A stretch of DNA of 64,000 nt from NCBI GenBank assembly GCA_017476425.1, contig JAFUZV010000047.1, positions 1 to 64,000 of the forward strand. Reading direction: 5' to 3'. The stretch comes from Selenomonadaceae bacterium. Its GTDB lineage: Bacteria > Bacillota > Negativicutes > Selenomonadales > Selenomonadaceae. The notes below the pieces were generated by a model. That model was not told the origin of the DNA, made no database searches, and saw only the letters and a list, made by a program, of their open reading frames with translations. How positions within the stretch are numbered: the first letter of the stretch is position 1; each line of letters starts with the position of its first letter. This document shows positions 56,413 to 64,000 of the stretch, one piece after another. Both the position numbers and the translations under genes were made by a program.

Positions 56413-57831
56413 TCAATGCAAATGATTTTTCAAGTCGACTTCTTCACCTAACTTCTCACGTTCAACAACAACTTCTTGAAAATGAAAACATTCTTGTGCA
56501 ATGTCTTTGTTAAGGATCAAAAGACAGATCAAATTAGGAATTGCCATTAAACCATTCATTGTATCGGAGAAATTCCAAACAACGTCAAGCGTTTGAGTTG
56601 CACCTATAAAAGTTATACAACTGAAAATTGCACGATAAGCATAAATAACTTTTCTATTGCTGATCAAATATTCAAGAGATTTTTCACCGTAATATTCCCA
56701 GCCGAGAATTGTAGAATAAGCGAACAATGCAAGAGCGATTGAAACGATATATTTTGCGCCTTCACCGTAAACAGTACTGAAAGCCAAAATTGTAAGCGGA
56801 GCACCGGAGACAAGTTTACCGGTCGCAGGATCAACAGTGCCTAACATTCCGGAGCTTGCAATTACTAAACCAGTCAACATACAAATGATCATCGTGTCAA
56901 AAAATGTTCCGGTCATATTAACATAACCTTGACGCGAGGCGTGATCAGTTTTAGCCGCCGCAGCAGCGATCGGAGCTGAACCAAGTCCGGCTTCGTTACT
57001 GAATACACCACGAGCAACACCCCAACGCATCGCAGTCAACATTGACGCGATAATAGATCCACCGACACCACCTGCAACGGCATCAAATGAAAACGCCATT
57101 TGAAACATTGTTGCAACGCCGCCCGGAATATTTTTCCAGTTGACAATTATAATTATCACTGTAAAGAGTAAATAGAAGAAAGCCATACTTGGAACGATAA
57201 AACTTGAAACTTTACCGATCGAATGAACTCCACGCATTAAAACCATCAGCGAAAAAATTACTAAAATAATTCCGGTTACCCAGCCGGGCCAACCAAAACT
57301 TGATTCAAAAGCGGAACTGATTGAATTTGCTTGTGTCATATTGCCGATACCGAACGATGCACAGACAGCAAAGAATGCAAACAGAAACGCCATTATTTTA
57401 CCGAGCGATCCGCCGATACCATTTTTCATAGCATACATTGGACCGCCTGCCATTTCACCGACTGAATTAGTTTCACGATATTTAACCGCAAGAACTGATT
57501 CAGCATATTTTGTTGAAAGTCCGAACGCCGCACTGATCCACATCCAGACGATCGCTCCGGGTCCACCTAGTACCATTGCAGTTGCAACACCAACGATATT
57601 ACCTGTACCGACAGTTGCAGATAACGCCGTCATTAACGATTGAAACGGCGAAATATCACCTTCGTGCTCACTCTTCTTCTTGAAAATTATTTTAATTGCG
57701 TACCAGAGATTTAACCACGGCAAAAATTTTAGACGAATCGTCAAAAAAATTCCTGTACCGACTAAAAGCGTCAACATAATCGGTCCCCAAACAAAATCAT
57801 TAATGTCATTTAGAATTTGAGAAATATCCAT
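56413..57831 (-). CDS. Sodium:alanine symporter (AGCS family)
   Basis: A 472-residue polytopic protein with the AGCS blocks TALSATVGTGNIVGVATAMVLGGPG, trimmed here to SATVGTGNIVGVA, GGPMYAMKNG and NEAGLGSAPIAAAAA. It imports alanine or glycine with sodium. Start ATG has GGAGG seven bases before. It converges with the histidine kinase and diverges from the TIR gene, with a clear promoter in between. Confidence 0.95.
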   Translation of the reverse strand: MDISQILNDINDFVWGPIMLTLLVGTGIFLTIRLKFLPWLNLWYAIKIIFKKKSEHEGDISPFQSLMTALSATVGTGNIVGVATAMVLGGPGAIVWMWISAAFGLSTKYAESVLAVKYRETNSVGEMAGGPMYAMKNGIGGSLGKIMAFLFAFFAVCASFGIGNMTQANSISSAFESSFGWPGWVTGIILVIFSLMVLMRGVHSIGKVSSFIVPSMAFFYLLFTVIIIIVNWKNIPGGVATMFQMAFSFDAVAGGVGGSIIASMLTAMRWGVARGVFSNEAGLGSAPIAAAAAKTDHASRQGYVNMTGTFFDTMIICMLTGLVIASSGMLGTVDPATGKLVSGAPLTILAFSTVYGEGAKYIVSIALALFAYSTILGWEYYGEKSLEYLISNRKVIYAYRAIFSCITFIGATQTLDVVWNFSDTMNGLMAIPNLICLLILNKDIAQECFHFQEVVVEREKLGEEVDLKNHLH

Positions 57832-57876
57832 AAAAAACCTCCAGAAGTAATTCAGAAATTTAAATAAACGAAAGAA

Positions 57877-57905
57877 ATTTTATAACAAAAATATTTTATC
57901 GTCAA
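57877..57905 (-). promoter_or_regulatory. Sigma-70 promoter of the alanine symporter
   Basis: On the minus strand TTGACG (57905-57900), 17-base spacer, TAAAAT (57882-57877). Confidence 0.7.
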
Positions 57906-57955
57906 GATTTATGTTATCATTATATTGTATTCTTTTAATGAGGAGAGATTTTTTT

Positions 57956-59296
57956 ATGGCAAGAGTAAATTATTTTATTTTGTTGAGATTGTCTGTTGAT
58001 CCGCCGGAAAGTGACGAAGAAAAAATTTTCAAAGCAATTTCAAAACTCAAAAAGCCTTTTAAAGATCAAGCTGAAGAGATCAAAAAAATTATGCTTGATC
58101 CTAAACTTCGCAAGGAAGAAGCAACGAATGCAAAAAAGATTTTTACTGATTTAAACAAGAGCATTGAAGAATCATTTAATCGACTCAAAGAAAATTTTGA
58201 TCCGTCGAAAGATGATCCGGCAGAATTAATTTTAGAATTAATCAAGGAAATTTTCGATCGTTTTGAAATTTATGGCTTTACATTAACAGAGTTAGAAAAA
58301 TATTTGATGAATAATAAATTTATTGCTGATTTTATAAATTCAAATGTTAAAGATGATCAGCCTTCAATAAATATTTCTGCTGATCTTTCAACTGGTGGAA
58401 TAAGAAATTTTTCCGGTGGTACTTTTTTAGGCGATAAAATTTCGTTTCTTGGAATTTTAAAGAGTGCAAAAGATATTATTGTCAATGCGATCAGTGGAAA
58501 TGATGAAGAAGATAAATTTAGTGACGTGCAATTTTCGGCGATCGCTCCAAAAGAATTTATCAAAGATGAATATTCAATCGTTGACGTTGTAATGTACGAA
58601 GAGGAATATAAAAAAGTCGTTGATAAAATTATCGAACAACGAGGAGATAGCAAAGAAGTTGATAACAGTGAAAATTTAAAAGTCAAAGTAGGAACAGAGA
58701 TCAAAGTTATTTTAAATTCGCCGGACGTTGAGATTGAAGACAATGAAGAAGTCAAAATCTGGAACAAAAAATATTTACGCTTTGAATTTCCTGTAAAGTT
58801 GCCTAAGCATTCAAGAAAGAAAAAAATTTTATTCACAGCAAACATTTATTTTGATAATTTTCCGGCGACGAAATTAAAATTTATAGCGGACGTTAAAAAT
58901 AATTCTGATCAGCTTGAGATCAATCAACAAAATATAAATTCAGCATTCATTTCATACGCAAGTCAAGATCGCAATAAAGTTATCAAGATCGTTCGAGGTA
59001 TGAAAAAAATACGTCCGCAGTTAGACGTATTCTTTGATGTTGATAGTCTGCATAGTGGTGAATATTGGGCTAAGACATTGCAGACGGAAATTGAAAAGCG
59101 TGATATATTTTTCTTATGTTGGTCGCAGTTTGCAAAAAAATCTAAATGGGTTGAGAAAGAATGGCGATATGCACTCAAGCATAAAGGTTTAGATTTAATT
59201 GAGCCTGTACCTATTGAGTCTGCTAAAAATTGTCCGCCGCCGAAAGAACTTGAAAGCAAGCACTTTAATGATCGATTGCTTTATATTGAAAACTAA
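57956..59296 (+). CDS. TIR-domain protein with J-like N-terminus
   Basis: A 446-residue protein. The N-terminus VNYFILLRLSVDPPESDEE, with the following helix rich in Lys/Asp, resembles the truncated J-like domain seen at the start of some bacterial effector proteins. A middle beta-rich domain (VKVGTEIKVILNSPDVEIE, FTANIYFDNFPATK) follows. From residue 327 there is a TIR domain: SAFISYASQDR, a middle DVFFDVDS, and SKWVEKEWRYAL with the probable NAD-cleaving Glu at 402. It has a good ribosome-binding site (AGGAGAG). No cognate sensor or helicase gene is adjacent. A defence or signalling NADase is a plausible role. Confidence 0.85.
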   Translation: MARVNYFILLRLSVDPPESDEEKIFKAISKLKKPFKDQAEEIKKIMLDPKLRKEEATNAKKIFTDLNKSIEESFNRLKENFDPSKDDPAELILELIKEIFDRFEIYGFTLTELEKYLMNNKFIADFINSNVKDDQPSINISADLSTGGIRNFSGGTFLGDKISFLGILKSAKDIIVNAISGNDEEDKFSDVQFSAIAPKEFIKDEYSIVDVVMYEEEYKKVVDKIIEQRGDSKEVDNSENLKVKVGTEIKVILNSPDVEIEDNEEVKIWNKKYLRFEFPVKLPKHSRKKKILFTANIYFDNFPATKLKFIADVKNNSDQLEINQQNINSAFISYASQDRNKVIKIVRGMKKIRPQLDVFFDVDSLHSGEYWAKTLQTEIEKRDIFFLCWSQFAKKSKWVEKEWRYALKHKGLDLIEPVPIESAKNCPPPKELESKHFNDRLLYIEN

Positions 59297-59300
59297 AAGT

Positions 59301-59330
59301 AATTTATCATTAATCATAAATTGATAAATT
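59301..59330. repeat. Inverted repeat before gnd
   Basis: AATTTATCA at 59301-59309 and TGATAAATT at 59322-59330 are perfect nine-base arms. The right arm contains the -35 box of gnd, so the structure could be an operator or the tail of the TIR transcript. Confidence 0.6.
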
Positions 59331-59349
59331 AAAATATCCGTGATAAAAT
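59321..59349 (+). promoter_or_regulatory. Sigma-70 promoter of gnd
   Basis: -35 TTGATA at 59321-59326, 17-base spacer, TAAAAT at 59344-59349 preceded by an extended TGA. Confidence 0.8.
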
Positions 59350-59388
59350 AACTTTAAAATTATAATTTCAAAATTTAGGAGTGAAATT

Positions 59389-60771
59389 ATGGATATTGGA
59401 ATGGTCGGAATGGCTGTTATGGGTAGCAACCTTGCACTTAATATGGCGGATCACGGTTTCAAAGTTGCTTGTTATAATTACACGCCGGATTTAACGGAAA
59501 AATTTATTGCGAAAAATCCTCATCAGAATTTGAAAGGCTTTTTTGATCTGAAAAATTTTGTTGAGGCGATCGATCGTCCACGTAAAATTATGTTTATGAT
59601 TATGGCTGGTGATCCTGTTGATTCAATGATCGAAAAATTAATTCCGCTACTTGATGAAGGTGATATTATTTTAGATGGCGGCAATTCATTTTTTGAGGAC
59701 ACTCGCCGCCGTCACGATCTTTTGAAGTCGAAAGGTATAAATTATTTTGGCGTTGGAATTAGCGGCGGTGAAAGTGGTGCTCGTAATGGTCCTTGCATTA
59801 TGCCCGGTGGTGATGCAAATGCTTATGAAAAAATTCGTTCGATCTACGAGGCGATCGCTGCAAAAGTCGATAATGATCCTTGCTGTGCTTATATTGGAAC
59901 TGACGGCGCAGGTCATTATGTTAAAATGGTGCACAATGGTATTGAATACGCTGATATGCAGTTGATCGCCGAAAGTTATCTTTTGTTGAAATATGTTGCA
60001 GGACTTGATAATAAAAAAATTTCTTCAACGTTTAATGAATGGAATGAAGGCGAATTGAAAAGTTTTCTGATCGGAATTACGGCGAAAATTTTTTCTGAAG
60101 ATGATGAAGACGGTGGACAAATCATTGACAAGATTGTTGATAGTGCAGGACAAAAAGGCACTGGACGCTGGACAAGTATTCAAGCAATGAAACAAGGCGT
60201 TAATACTTCGATAATGACTGCGGCTTGTAATGCTCGTGTTATGTCGAATCTCATTAACGAACGAAAAAATTTTTCTAGCAATTTACCACTTAAGATCAAA
60301 AATATTTCTGATGAAAATTTTGTTGAAAGTGTCCGGCGAAGTCTCTACGTTGGAAAGATCGCCGCTTATTCTCAAGGCTTTGCACTTTATAAATCAGCCT
60401 CTGAAGTTTTCAACTGGAATTTGAATTTTGGAAAGATCGCTGCGATCTTCAGAGCCGGTTGCATTATTCAAGCAGAATTTTTAAATAAGATCACTGAGTC
60501 TTTTCAAAATGATCCACAACTTGAAAATCTAATGCAGGATCAATTTTTCTTCGATAAGATCAAAAATAATCTTGACGATCTGCGGAAAGTTGTAAGTCTT
60601 GCAATTCAAAATGGAATAGCGATCCCGGCACTTGCTAATGCACTTGAATATATCGACGCAATGAGAAGTGAACGACTCGGCGCAAATTTAATTCAAGCTC
60701 AACGTGATTATTTCGGTGCTCATACTTTCAAGCGTATCGATAAAGAAGGAACATTTCACCATAACTGGTAA
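59389..60771 (+). CDS. gnd: 6-phosphogluconate dehydrogenase, decarboxylating
   Basis: A 460-residue enzyme with the dinucleotide fold GMVGMAVMGSNLALN, the substrate block FFGVGISGGESGARNGP (read GVGISGGESGARNGP), catalytic Lys in HYVKMVHNGIEYADMQ and a C-terminal domain with AQRDYFGAHTF. It oxidises 6-phosphogluconate to ribulose 5-phosphate in the pentose phosphate pathway. It is preceded by its own promoter and an inverted repeat. Confidence 0.98.
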   Translation: MDIGMVGMAVMGSNLALNMADHGFKVACYNYTPDLTEKFIAKNPHQNLKGFFDLKNFVEAIDRPRKIMFMIMAGDPVDSMIEKLIPLLDEGDIILDGGNSFFEDTRRRHDLLKSKGINYFGVGISGGESGARNGPCIMPGGDANAYEKIRSIYEAIAAKVDNDPCCAYIGTDGAGHYVKMVHNGIEYADMQLIAESYLLLKYVAGLDNKKISSTFNEWNEGELKSFLIGITAKIFSEDDEDGGQIIDKIVDSAGQKGTGRWTSIQAMKQGVNTSIMTAACNARVMSNLINERKNFSSNLPLKIKNISDENFVESVRRSLYVGKIAAYSQGFALYKSASEVFNWNLNFGKIAAIFRAGCIIQAEFLNKITESFQNDPQLENLMQDQFFFDKIKNNLDDLRKVVSLAIQNGIAIPALANALEYIDAMRSERLGANLIQAQRDYFGAHTFKRIDKEGTFHHNW

Positions 60772-60790
60772 TTGAATTGAGGCGGTAAAA

Positions 60791-61093
60791 TTGAATTTTG
60801 TTCCTATAGTTGCTGCAATGGCTGCAGAAGGGATCAAAAGAGTTTTTGAAAAGAATCTTCATAATGATTCTGAAACTTTTCTTCCTAAAGTTAATTTGAA
60901 TGGCAATTTAATATTGAATGGCGTTGTTATCAATTCGCTTGAAGATTTTTGTAAGTATTGTACTTTCGATGAAATTTTGAATTATTTTAAAAGCGGCGTT
61001 CTTAAAGACTGGTTAAAAGATATGTATTACGAAGAAGAAGCTAAAAAAATTTCTAAAATTGATTCTGATATTGAATATGAAAAAAGCCGCTGA
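60791..61093 (+). CDS. Small protein with FxxGxLxxWL-type motif, possibly frameshifted
   Basis: A 100-residue protein. After a hydrophobic start (FVPIVAAMAAEGIKRVFE) comes LNGVVINSLEDFCKYC, then FKSGVLKDWLKDMYYEEEAKKI. The latter resembles a motif shared by many larger Negativicute proteins, in which a G-x-L-x-x-W-L helix precedes Y-E-x-E-A. It starts at TTG with GAGGCGG before it. Its stop is close to a run of six A, and a +1 shift there would extend it by about 27 sensible codons to 61172. The gene leads into an orphan hsdS. Function unknown. Confidence 0.65.
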   Translation: MNFVPIVAAMAAEGIKRVFEKNLHNDSETFLPKVNLNGNLILNGVVINSLEDFCKYCTFDEILNYFKSGVLKDWLKDMYYEEEAKKISKIDSDIEYEKSR

Positions 61094-61172
61094 TGAAAAC
61101 GGCTGGATTTCAATTTCAATGCGTGATGAATTTAAAACGATTTACGGTGATAATGTGAAACGTGAAGGATAA
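61077..61172 (+). other. Overlapping 31-codon frame, probable 3' part of a frameshifted gene
   Basis: The frame runs from an ATG at 61077 and reads through ENGWISISMRDEFKTIYG to a TAA at 61172. It has ordinary codon use but no good ribosome-binding site. Relative to the preceding gene it is +1, and the join would be at AAAAAA (61080-61085). It looks like a tail separated from its head by a single-base change. Confidence 0.45.
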
Positions 61173-61176
61173 AATT

Positions 61177-62268
61177 ATGAGTAGACTTAATGATTTAATT
61201 GATAAACTTTGTCCGCACGGCGTAGAATTTAAAACGCTCGGTGAAATTATTCAAACGATAACACCAACTTTAAAAATTAAGCGAAATGAATACAAAAAAA
61301 CTGGAAACGTTCCAATAATTTCACAGGAAGAAGAATATATTTCCGGATATTGTAATCTGAATGACAAAAATATTTACAAAGATAAATATGTTTTATTTGG
61401 AGACCACAGCGAGCATATTAAATTTGTTGATTTTGCATTTGTTCAAGGTGCAGACGGATTGAAAATTTTTAAGTGCGATGAATCAAAGATAATTACAAAA
61501 TATCTTTATTATGCGATTTGTAATTTTTATAAGCGACACGACAATTATGAGCGTCATTTTAAATATCTTATTGAACTTTTAATTCCAGTTCCGCCGATCG
61601 AAGTACAGAAAGAAATAGTTCGTATACTGGATAAATTTGCTGACGGGCAAACAGGACTAATAGACTTGCTTAAAGAAGAGCTTACGCTCCGAAAGAAACA
61701 ATACGAATATTATCGAGATAAACTCTTGACATTTGACGACGTAGAATTTAAAAAGCTCGGTGAAATTGCAAAAATTAAGCACGGTAAAGATTACAGACAT
61801 CTTGGAGTTGGAGAAATTCCTGTTTATGGTAGCGGCGGAATTATGACCTATGTCGATACATTTGCATATGATAAACCAACAGTTTTGTTACCGAGAAAAG
61901 GATCTATCAGTAATATTTTTTTTGTTGATAAACCTTTTTGGAATGTAGATACAATTTATTATACTGAAATTGATGAAAATATAATTCTTCCGAAATTTTT
62001 TTATTATTTAATCTGCAAAGAGCATATAGAAAAATTAAATACTTCAAATGCTGCACGACCTGCACTCACGAGAGAAGTTTTAAATAAAATTAAAATTCCA
62101 ATTCCACCGCTTGACGAGCAAGAAAGAATCGTAAACATTTTAGATAGATTCGATAAACTTTGTAACGATCTTTCTGAAGGCTTGCCTGCTGAAATTAAAT
62201 TCCGTCAACAGCAATATGAATATTATCGCGATAAACTTTTAACCTTCAACGAAATATCATCAAAATAA
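61177..62268 (+). CDS. hsdS: Type I restriction specificity subunit, two TRDs, orphan
   Basis: A 364-residue HsdS. The first recognition domain follows CPHGVEFKTLGEIIQ; its central helix has PPIEVQKEIVRILDKF and RKKQYEYYRDKLLTF. The second recognition domain follows FKKLGEIAKIKHGKDY and ends PPLDEQERIVNILDRF and RQQQYEYYRDKLLTF. The two halves thus carry the usual internal repeats. No hsdM or hsdR is next to it; the complete hsdRM at 5-8.8 kb belongs to a different S subtype. It may be a leftover, or may work with a distant M subunit. Start ATG after GAAGGA. Confidence 0.92.
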   Translation: MSRLNDLIDKLCPHGVEFKTLGEIIQTITPTLKIKRNEYKKTGNVPIISQEEEYISGYCNLNDKNIYKDKYVLFGDHSEHIKFVDFAFVQGADGLKIFKCDESKIITKYLYYAICNFYKRHDNYERHFKYLIELLIPVPPIEVQKEIVRILDKFADGQTGLIDLLKEELTLRKKQYEYYRDKLLTFDDVEFKKLGEIAKIKHGKDYRHLGVGEIPVYGSGGIMTYVDTFAYDKPTVLLPRKGSISNIFFVDKPFWNVDTIYYTEIDENIILPKFFYYLICKEHIEKLNTSNAARPALTREVLNKIKIPIPPLDEQERIVNILDRFDKLCNDLSEGLPAEIKFRQQQYEYYRDKLLTFNEISSK

Positions 62269-62270
62269 AA

Positions 62271-62314
62271 TCACTCTTCAATAGCTTTTCAACTAACGAA
62301 GAGTGAATTTTTTT
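62271..62314 (+). terminator. Bidirectional terminator between hsdS and ftsL
   Basis: TCACTCTTC (62271-62279) pairs perfectly with GAAGAGTGA (62298-62306). T-runs follow on both strands. Confidence 0.9.
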
Positions 62315-62711
62315 ATCTCTCGTGCGAGAAGTACATTTTTTTAGGAACAACCATTCCAAGATCATCTTCAGCGATCTGCTTGATCCTTTCCGGCGATTTC
62401 AATTTTGCAATTTCAATTCTCAAGCGTTCATTATCCTGTTCAAGTTGCTGCGCTTGATTTTGAGTAGCGACAAGAGCATAACCACGACTTGCACTAATAC
62501 CACTACGAATAACAACAAGCATTGCAAGAATCGAAATAATTATAAAGGCGATCTGACAATGCGATCTAAGATTTCGATCAAGTTTTGGACGATTGCGAAT
62601 CAATTTTAACGTCCGTTGTTCTCTTTCGTGACTTTCATTGTAATTATAATTATTGTAATAAATAGGACTCTCTTGCATTTCTTGATAATTTACTTTTCTC
62701 TTTCGTTGCAT
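62313..62711 (-). CDS. ftsL: Cell division protein FtsL-like
   Basis: A 132-residue bitopic protein. A basic, Tyr/Asn-rich cytoplasmic part (about 60 residues) precedes a membrane helix (IAFIIISILAMLVVIRSG) and a coiled coil (AQQLEQDNERLRIEIAKLKS). The end DDLGMVVPKK is a common FtsL mark. It is placed directly after rsmH, as in the dcw cluster. The ATG has GGAGTGG upstream. Confidence 0.82.
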   Translation of the reverse strand: MQRKRKVNYQEMQESPIYYNNYNYNESHEREQRTLKLIRNRPKLDRNLRSHCQIAFIIISILAMLVVIRSGISASRGYALVATQNQAQQLEQDNERLRIEIAKLKSPERIKQIAEDDLGMVVPKKMYFSHER

Positions 62712-62725
62712 AATATCCACTCCAA

Positions 62726-63676
62726 TCATAGAATTTTAGCGGTATCATTAATTTTCTCAGCGATACGAATTTTAGCACTTTTAGCACGAGAATTTTTTTT
62801 AATTTCTTCCTCAGTAGCGGTAGCAACCTTGCCGAGAATTTTAATTGTTGCCTTATGGTTGCAAACGCAGACCGGAAAATTTTTTGGACAAATGCAATCC
62901 GTTGCAAGAGTCTTGAAAGTATTCTTGATGATCCTATCTTCGAGTGAATGGAAAGTTATAACTGCGATTCTTCCACCGATCTTTAAATGATCAACCGCAG
63001 AATTGATCGCCTCATTCAAAATTTCAAGCTCGTTATTAACTTCAATTCTGATCGCTTGAAAAATTCTTTTCGCAGGATGACCAGACTTTTTGTTAAATGG
63101 TACAACGTTTTCAATGATCTTGACAAGTTCGCCGGTTGTTTCGATCGGTTTAATCTTCCGTGCATTAACGATCGCTTTGACAATTCTATTTGAAAATCTT
63201 TCTTCGCCGTATTCGTGAAAAATTTTGTAAAGATTTTCTTCAGCGTATTCATTGACGACGTTATAAGCCGTGAAATTTTTTGAAGTGTCCATTCTCATAT
63301 CAAGCGGAGCATTTTGCATATAAGAAAATCCACGTTCAGCAGTATCAATTTGATGAGATGAAACTCCGAGATCGAACAGAATGCCATCAACTTTATCAAT
63401 GTTGCATTCGTCAAGAATTTCATTGATTTGACTAAAATTGTTATGAATAATTTTCACTTGACATTTAACATCATTCAAACGAATTTTCGCCGCATTGATT
63501 GCCTCAATATCTTGATCAATTCCGATTATCAAAGCGTTATCATTGAGTTGTTGAGAAATTTTTAACGAATGACCGCCGCCGCCGAGAGTACAATCAACAT
63601 AAACGCCGCTCCGATCAGTTATGAGATTGTCGACGACTTCATCAGCCATCACACTTAAGTGATTAAATCCTTCCAT
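62726..63676 (-). CDS. rsmH: 16S rRNA (cytosine(1402)-N(4))-methyltransferase
   Basis: A 316-residue methyltransferase with the AdoMet motif VDCTLGGGGHS, ILFDLGVSSHQID, SGHPAKRIFQAIRIEVN and AVITFHSLEDRIIK. It methylates C1402 of 16S rRNA. It is the first gene of the leftward rsmH-ftsL pair. MraZ, the usual upstream gene, is not here: a DUF1858 gene is divergent instead. A weak -10 (TATAAT at 63758-63753) lies upstream. Confidence 0.98.
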   Translation of the reverse strand: MEGFNHLSVMADEVVDNLITDRSGVYVDCTLGGGGHSLKISQQLNDNALIIGIDQDIEAINAAKIRLNDVKCQVKIIHNNFSQINEILDECNIDKVDGILFDLGVSSHQIDTAERGFSYMQNAPLDMRMDTSKNFTAYNVVNEYAEENLYKIFHEYGEERFSNRIVKAIVNARKIKPIETTGELVKIIENVVPFNKKSGHPAKRIFQAIRIEVNNELEILNEAINSAVDHLKIGGRIAVITFHSLEDRIIKNTFKTLATDCICPKNFPVCVCNHKATIKILGKVATATEEEIKKNSRAKSAKIRIAEKINDTAKIL

Positions 63677-63799
63677 TAGATCACCAAAATTTTTAATTTG
63701 TTTCTAATTTCTTTTTAAGCTGAAAAATTCCTGCAAGAAATAAAAATTTTTCATTATAAATTCATTACTTTGATATATTATCAATGGCGCAAATTGATA

Positions 63800-63827
63800 T
63801 TGATTTTTTTCTAACTTGTGATACAAT
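63800..63827 (+). promoter_or_regulatory. Sigma-70 promoter of the DUF1858 gene
   Basis: -35 TTGATT at 63800-63805, 16-base spacer, -10 TACAAT at 63822-63827, with an extended TG just upstream. Confidence 0.75.
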
Positions 63828-63855
63828 ATAGAAAATTTTTTTGGAGATGATCACT

Positions 63856-64000
63856 TTGAAAATTACGAAAGATATGAGCATTCTCGAAGTCGTCCAGAAA
63901 TATCCTGATACGGCAATGGTTTTTATGTATGCCGGTATGGGTTGCATTGGCTGCGCCGCAGCACATTTTGAAAATATCGAAGCCGGTGCAAATGTTCACG
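63856..64000 (+). CDS. DUF1858 redox-disulfide protein, 3' end outside window
   Basis: Forty-eight codons are visible, beginning at TTG with GGAG nine bases upstream (KITKDMSILEVVQKYPDTA), then MYAGMGCIGCAAAHFENIE. The CXXC pair and the following AAAHFE match DUF1858, a small domain associated with hybrid-cluster proteins. Its stop is beyond the window. Confidence 0.85.
   Translation, partial: MKITKDMSILEVVQKYPDTAMVFMYAGMGCIGCAAAHFENIEAGANVH

Noticed and set aside
61177-62268. Invertible shufflon between the two hsdS genes
   Set aside because: The half S and the two-domain S share little sequence beyond the family motifs, no long inverted repeats or recombinase gene were seen.
63690-63760. 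Strong promoter for rsmH
   Set aside because: A TATAAT exists, but the best -35 is 20 bases away; noted only as weak.

Overview
The window is low-GC (roughly one third G+C by eye), densely coding chromosomal DNA from a diderm Firmicute, most likely a member of the Negativicutes. Firmicute-type genes (divIB, DUF881, sbp, ftsZ, rex, hemZ, a SCIFF-maturase-like radical SAM enzyme) sit beside outer-membrane and LPS genes (lptD, the two separate heptose genes rfaE1 and rfaE2, an O-antigen-ligase-type membrane protein) and hfq. The genus cannot be told from sequence alone. No rRNA, tRNA, CRISPR array or insertion sequence was recognised, and no gap between genes exceeds about 300 bases.

Layout. 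1-3.9 kb: a truncated TIM-barrel isomerase-like gene and a radical SAM/SPASM maturase, then smpB, rfaE2 and a lone dhaL. 3.9-8.8 kb: a type I restriction-modification operon (hsdR, hsdM, a small antitoxin-like gene, a half-length hsdS). 9.1-12.2 kb: divIB, DUF881, sbp, ftsZ. 12.3-13.9 kb: a PerR-like regulator and a flavin reductase-rubredoxin-rubrerythrin-rubredoxin fusion. 14-21.8 kb: HAD phosphatase, ispD, ispF and hisH-hisA-hisF, with a bacterial dynamin-like GTPase and a membrane protein placed between hisH and hisA. 22-25.5 kb: a chemoreceptor and a protein that looks like a flagellin/hook-protein chimera. 25.6-33 kb: cbiL, rex, O-antigen ligase, folC and a Sel1-repeat protein. 33-43.8 kb: one leftward run of ligA, a single-polypeptide restriction-modification enzyme, hemZ, a TPR protein, an M23 peptidase, a prepilin peptidase and DUF192. 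43.9-49.5 kb: cbiA, glycosyltransferase, malic enzyme, dut, hfq, larE. 49.5-52.5 kb: rfaE1, lptD and a secreted protein. 52.7-56.4 kb: a BMP-type binding protein coupled to a hybrid histidine kinase. 56.4-62.3 kb: alanine symporter, a TIR effector, gnd, a small frameshifted gene and an orphan two-TRD hsdS. 62.3-64 kb: ftsL, rsmH and a partial DUF1858 gene.

Two genome-wide sequence habits stand out. GATC is very frequent, and the octamer GCGATCGC (the HIP1 palindrome known from cyanobacteria) was found by eye at eleven places. Short tandem heptanucleotide repeats also recur: one family, built as three GAATGYA units between AATT-rich flanks, occurs in one intergenic region and inside four reading frames, mostly at apparent domain linkers, without breaking them. 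A second heptamer family lies in ligA. The hsdRMS operon has few GATC sites, which fits recent acquisition.

Start codons were chosen by the ribosome-binding site. This genome uses many TTG and GTG starts, and the GTG inside a GAGGTGA Shine-Dalgarno sequence often mimics an upstream start.
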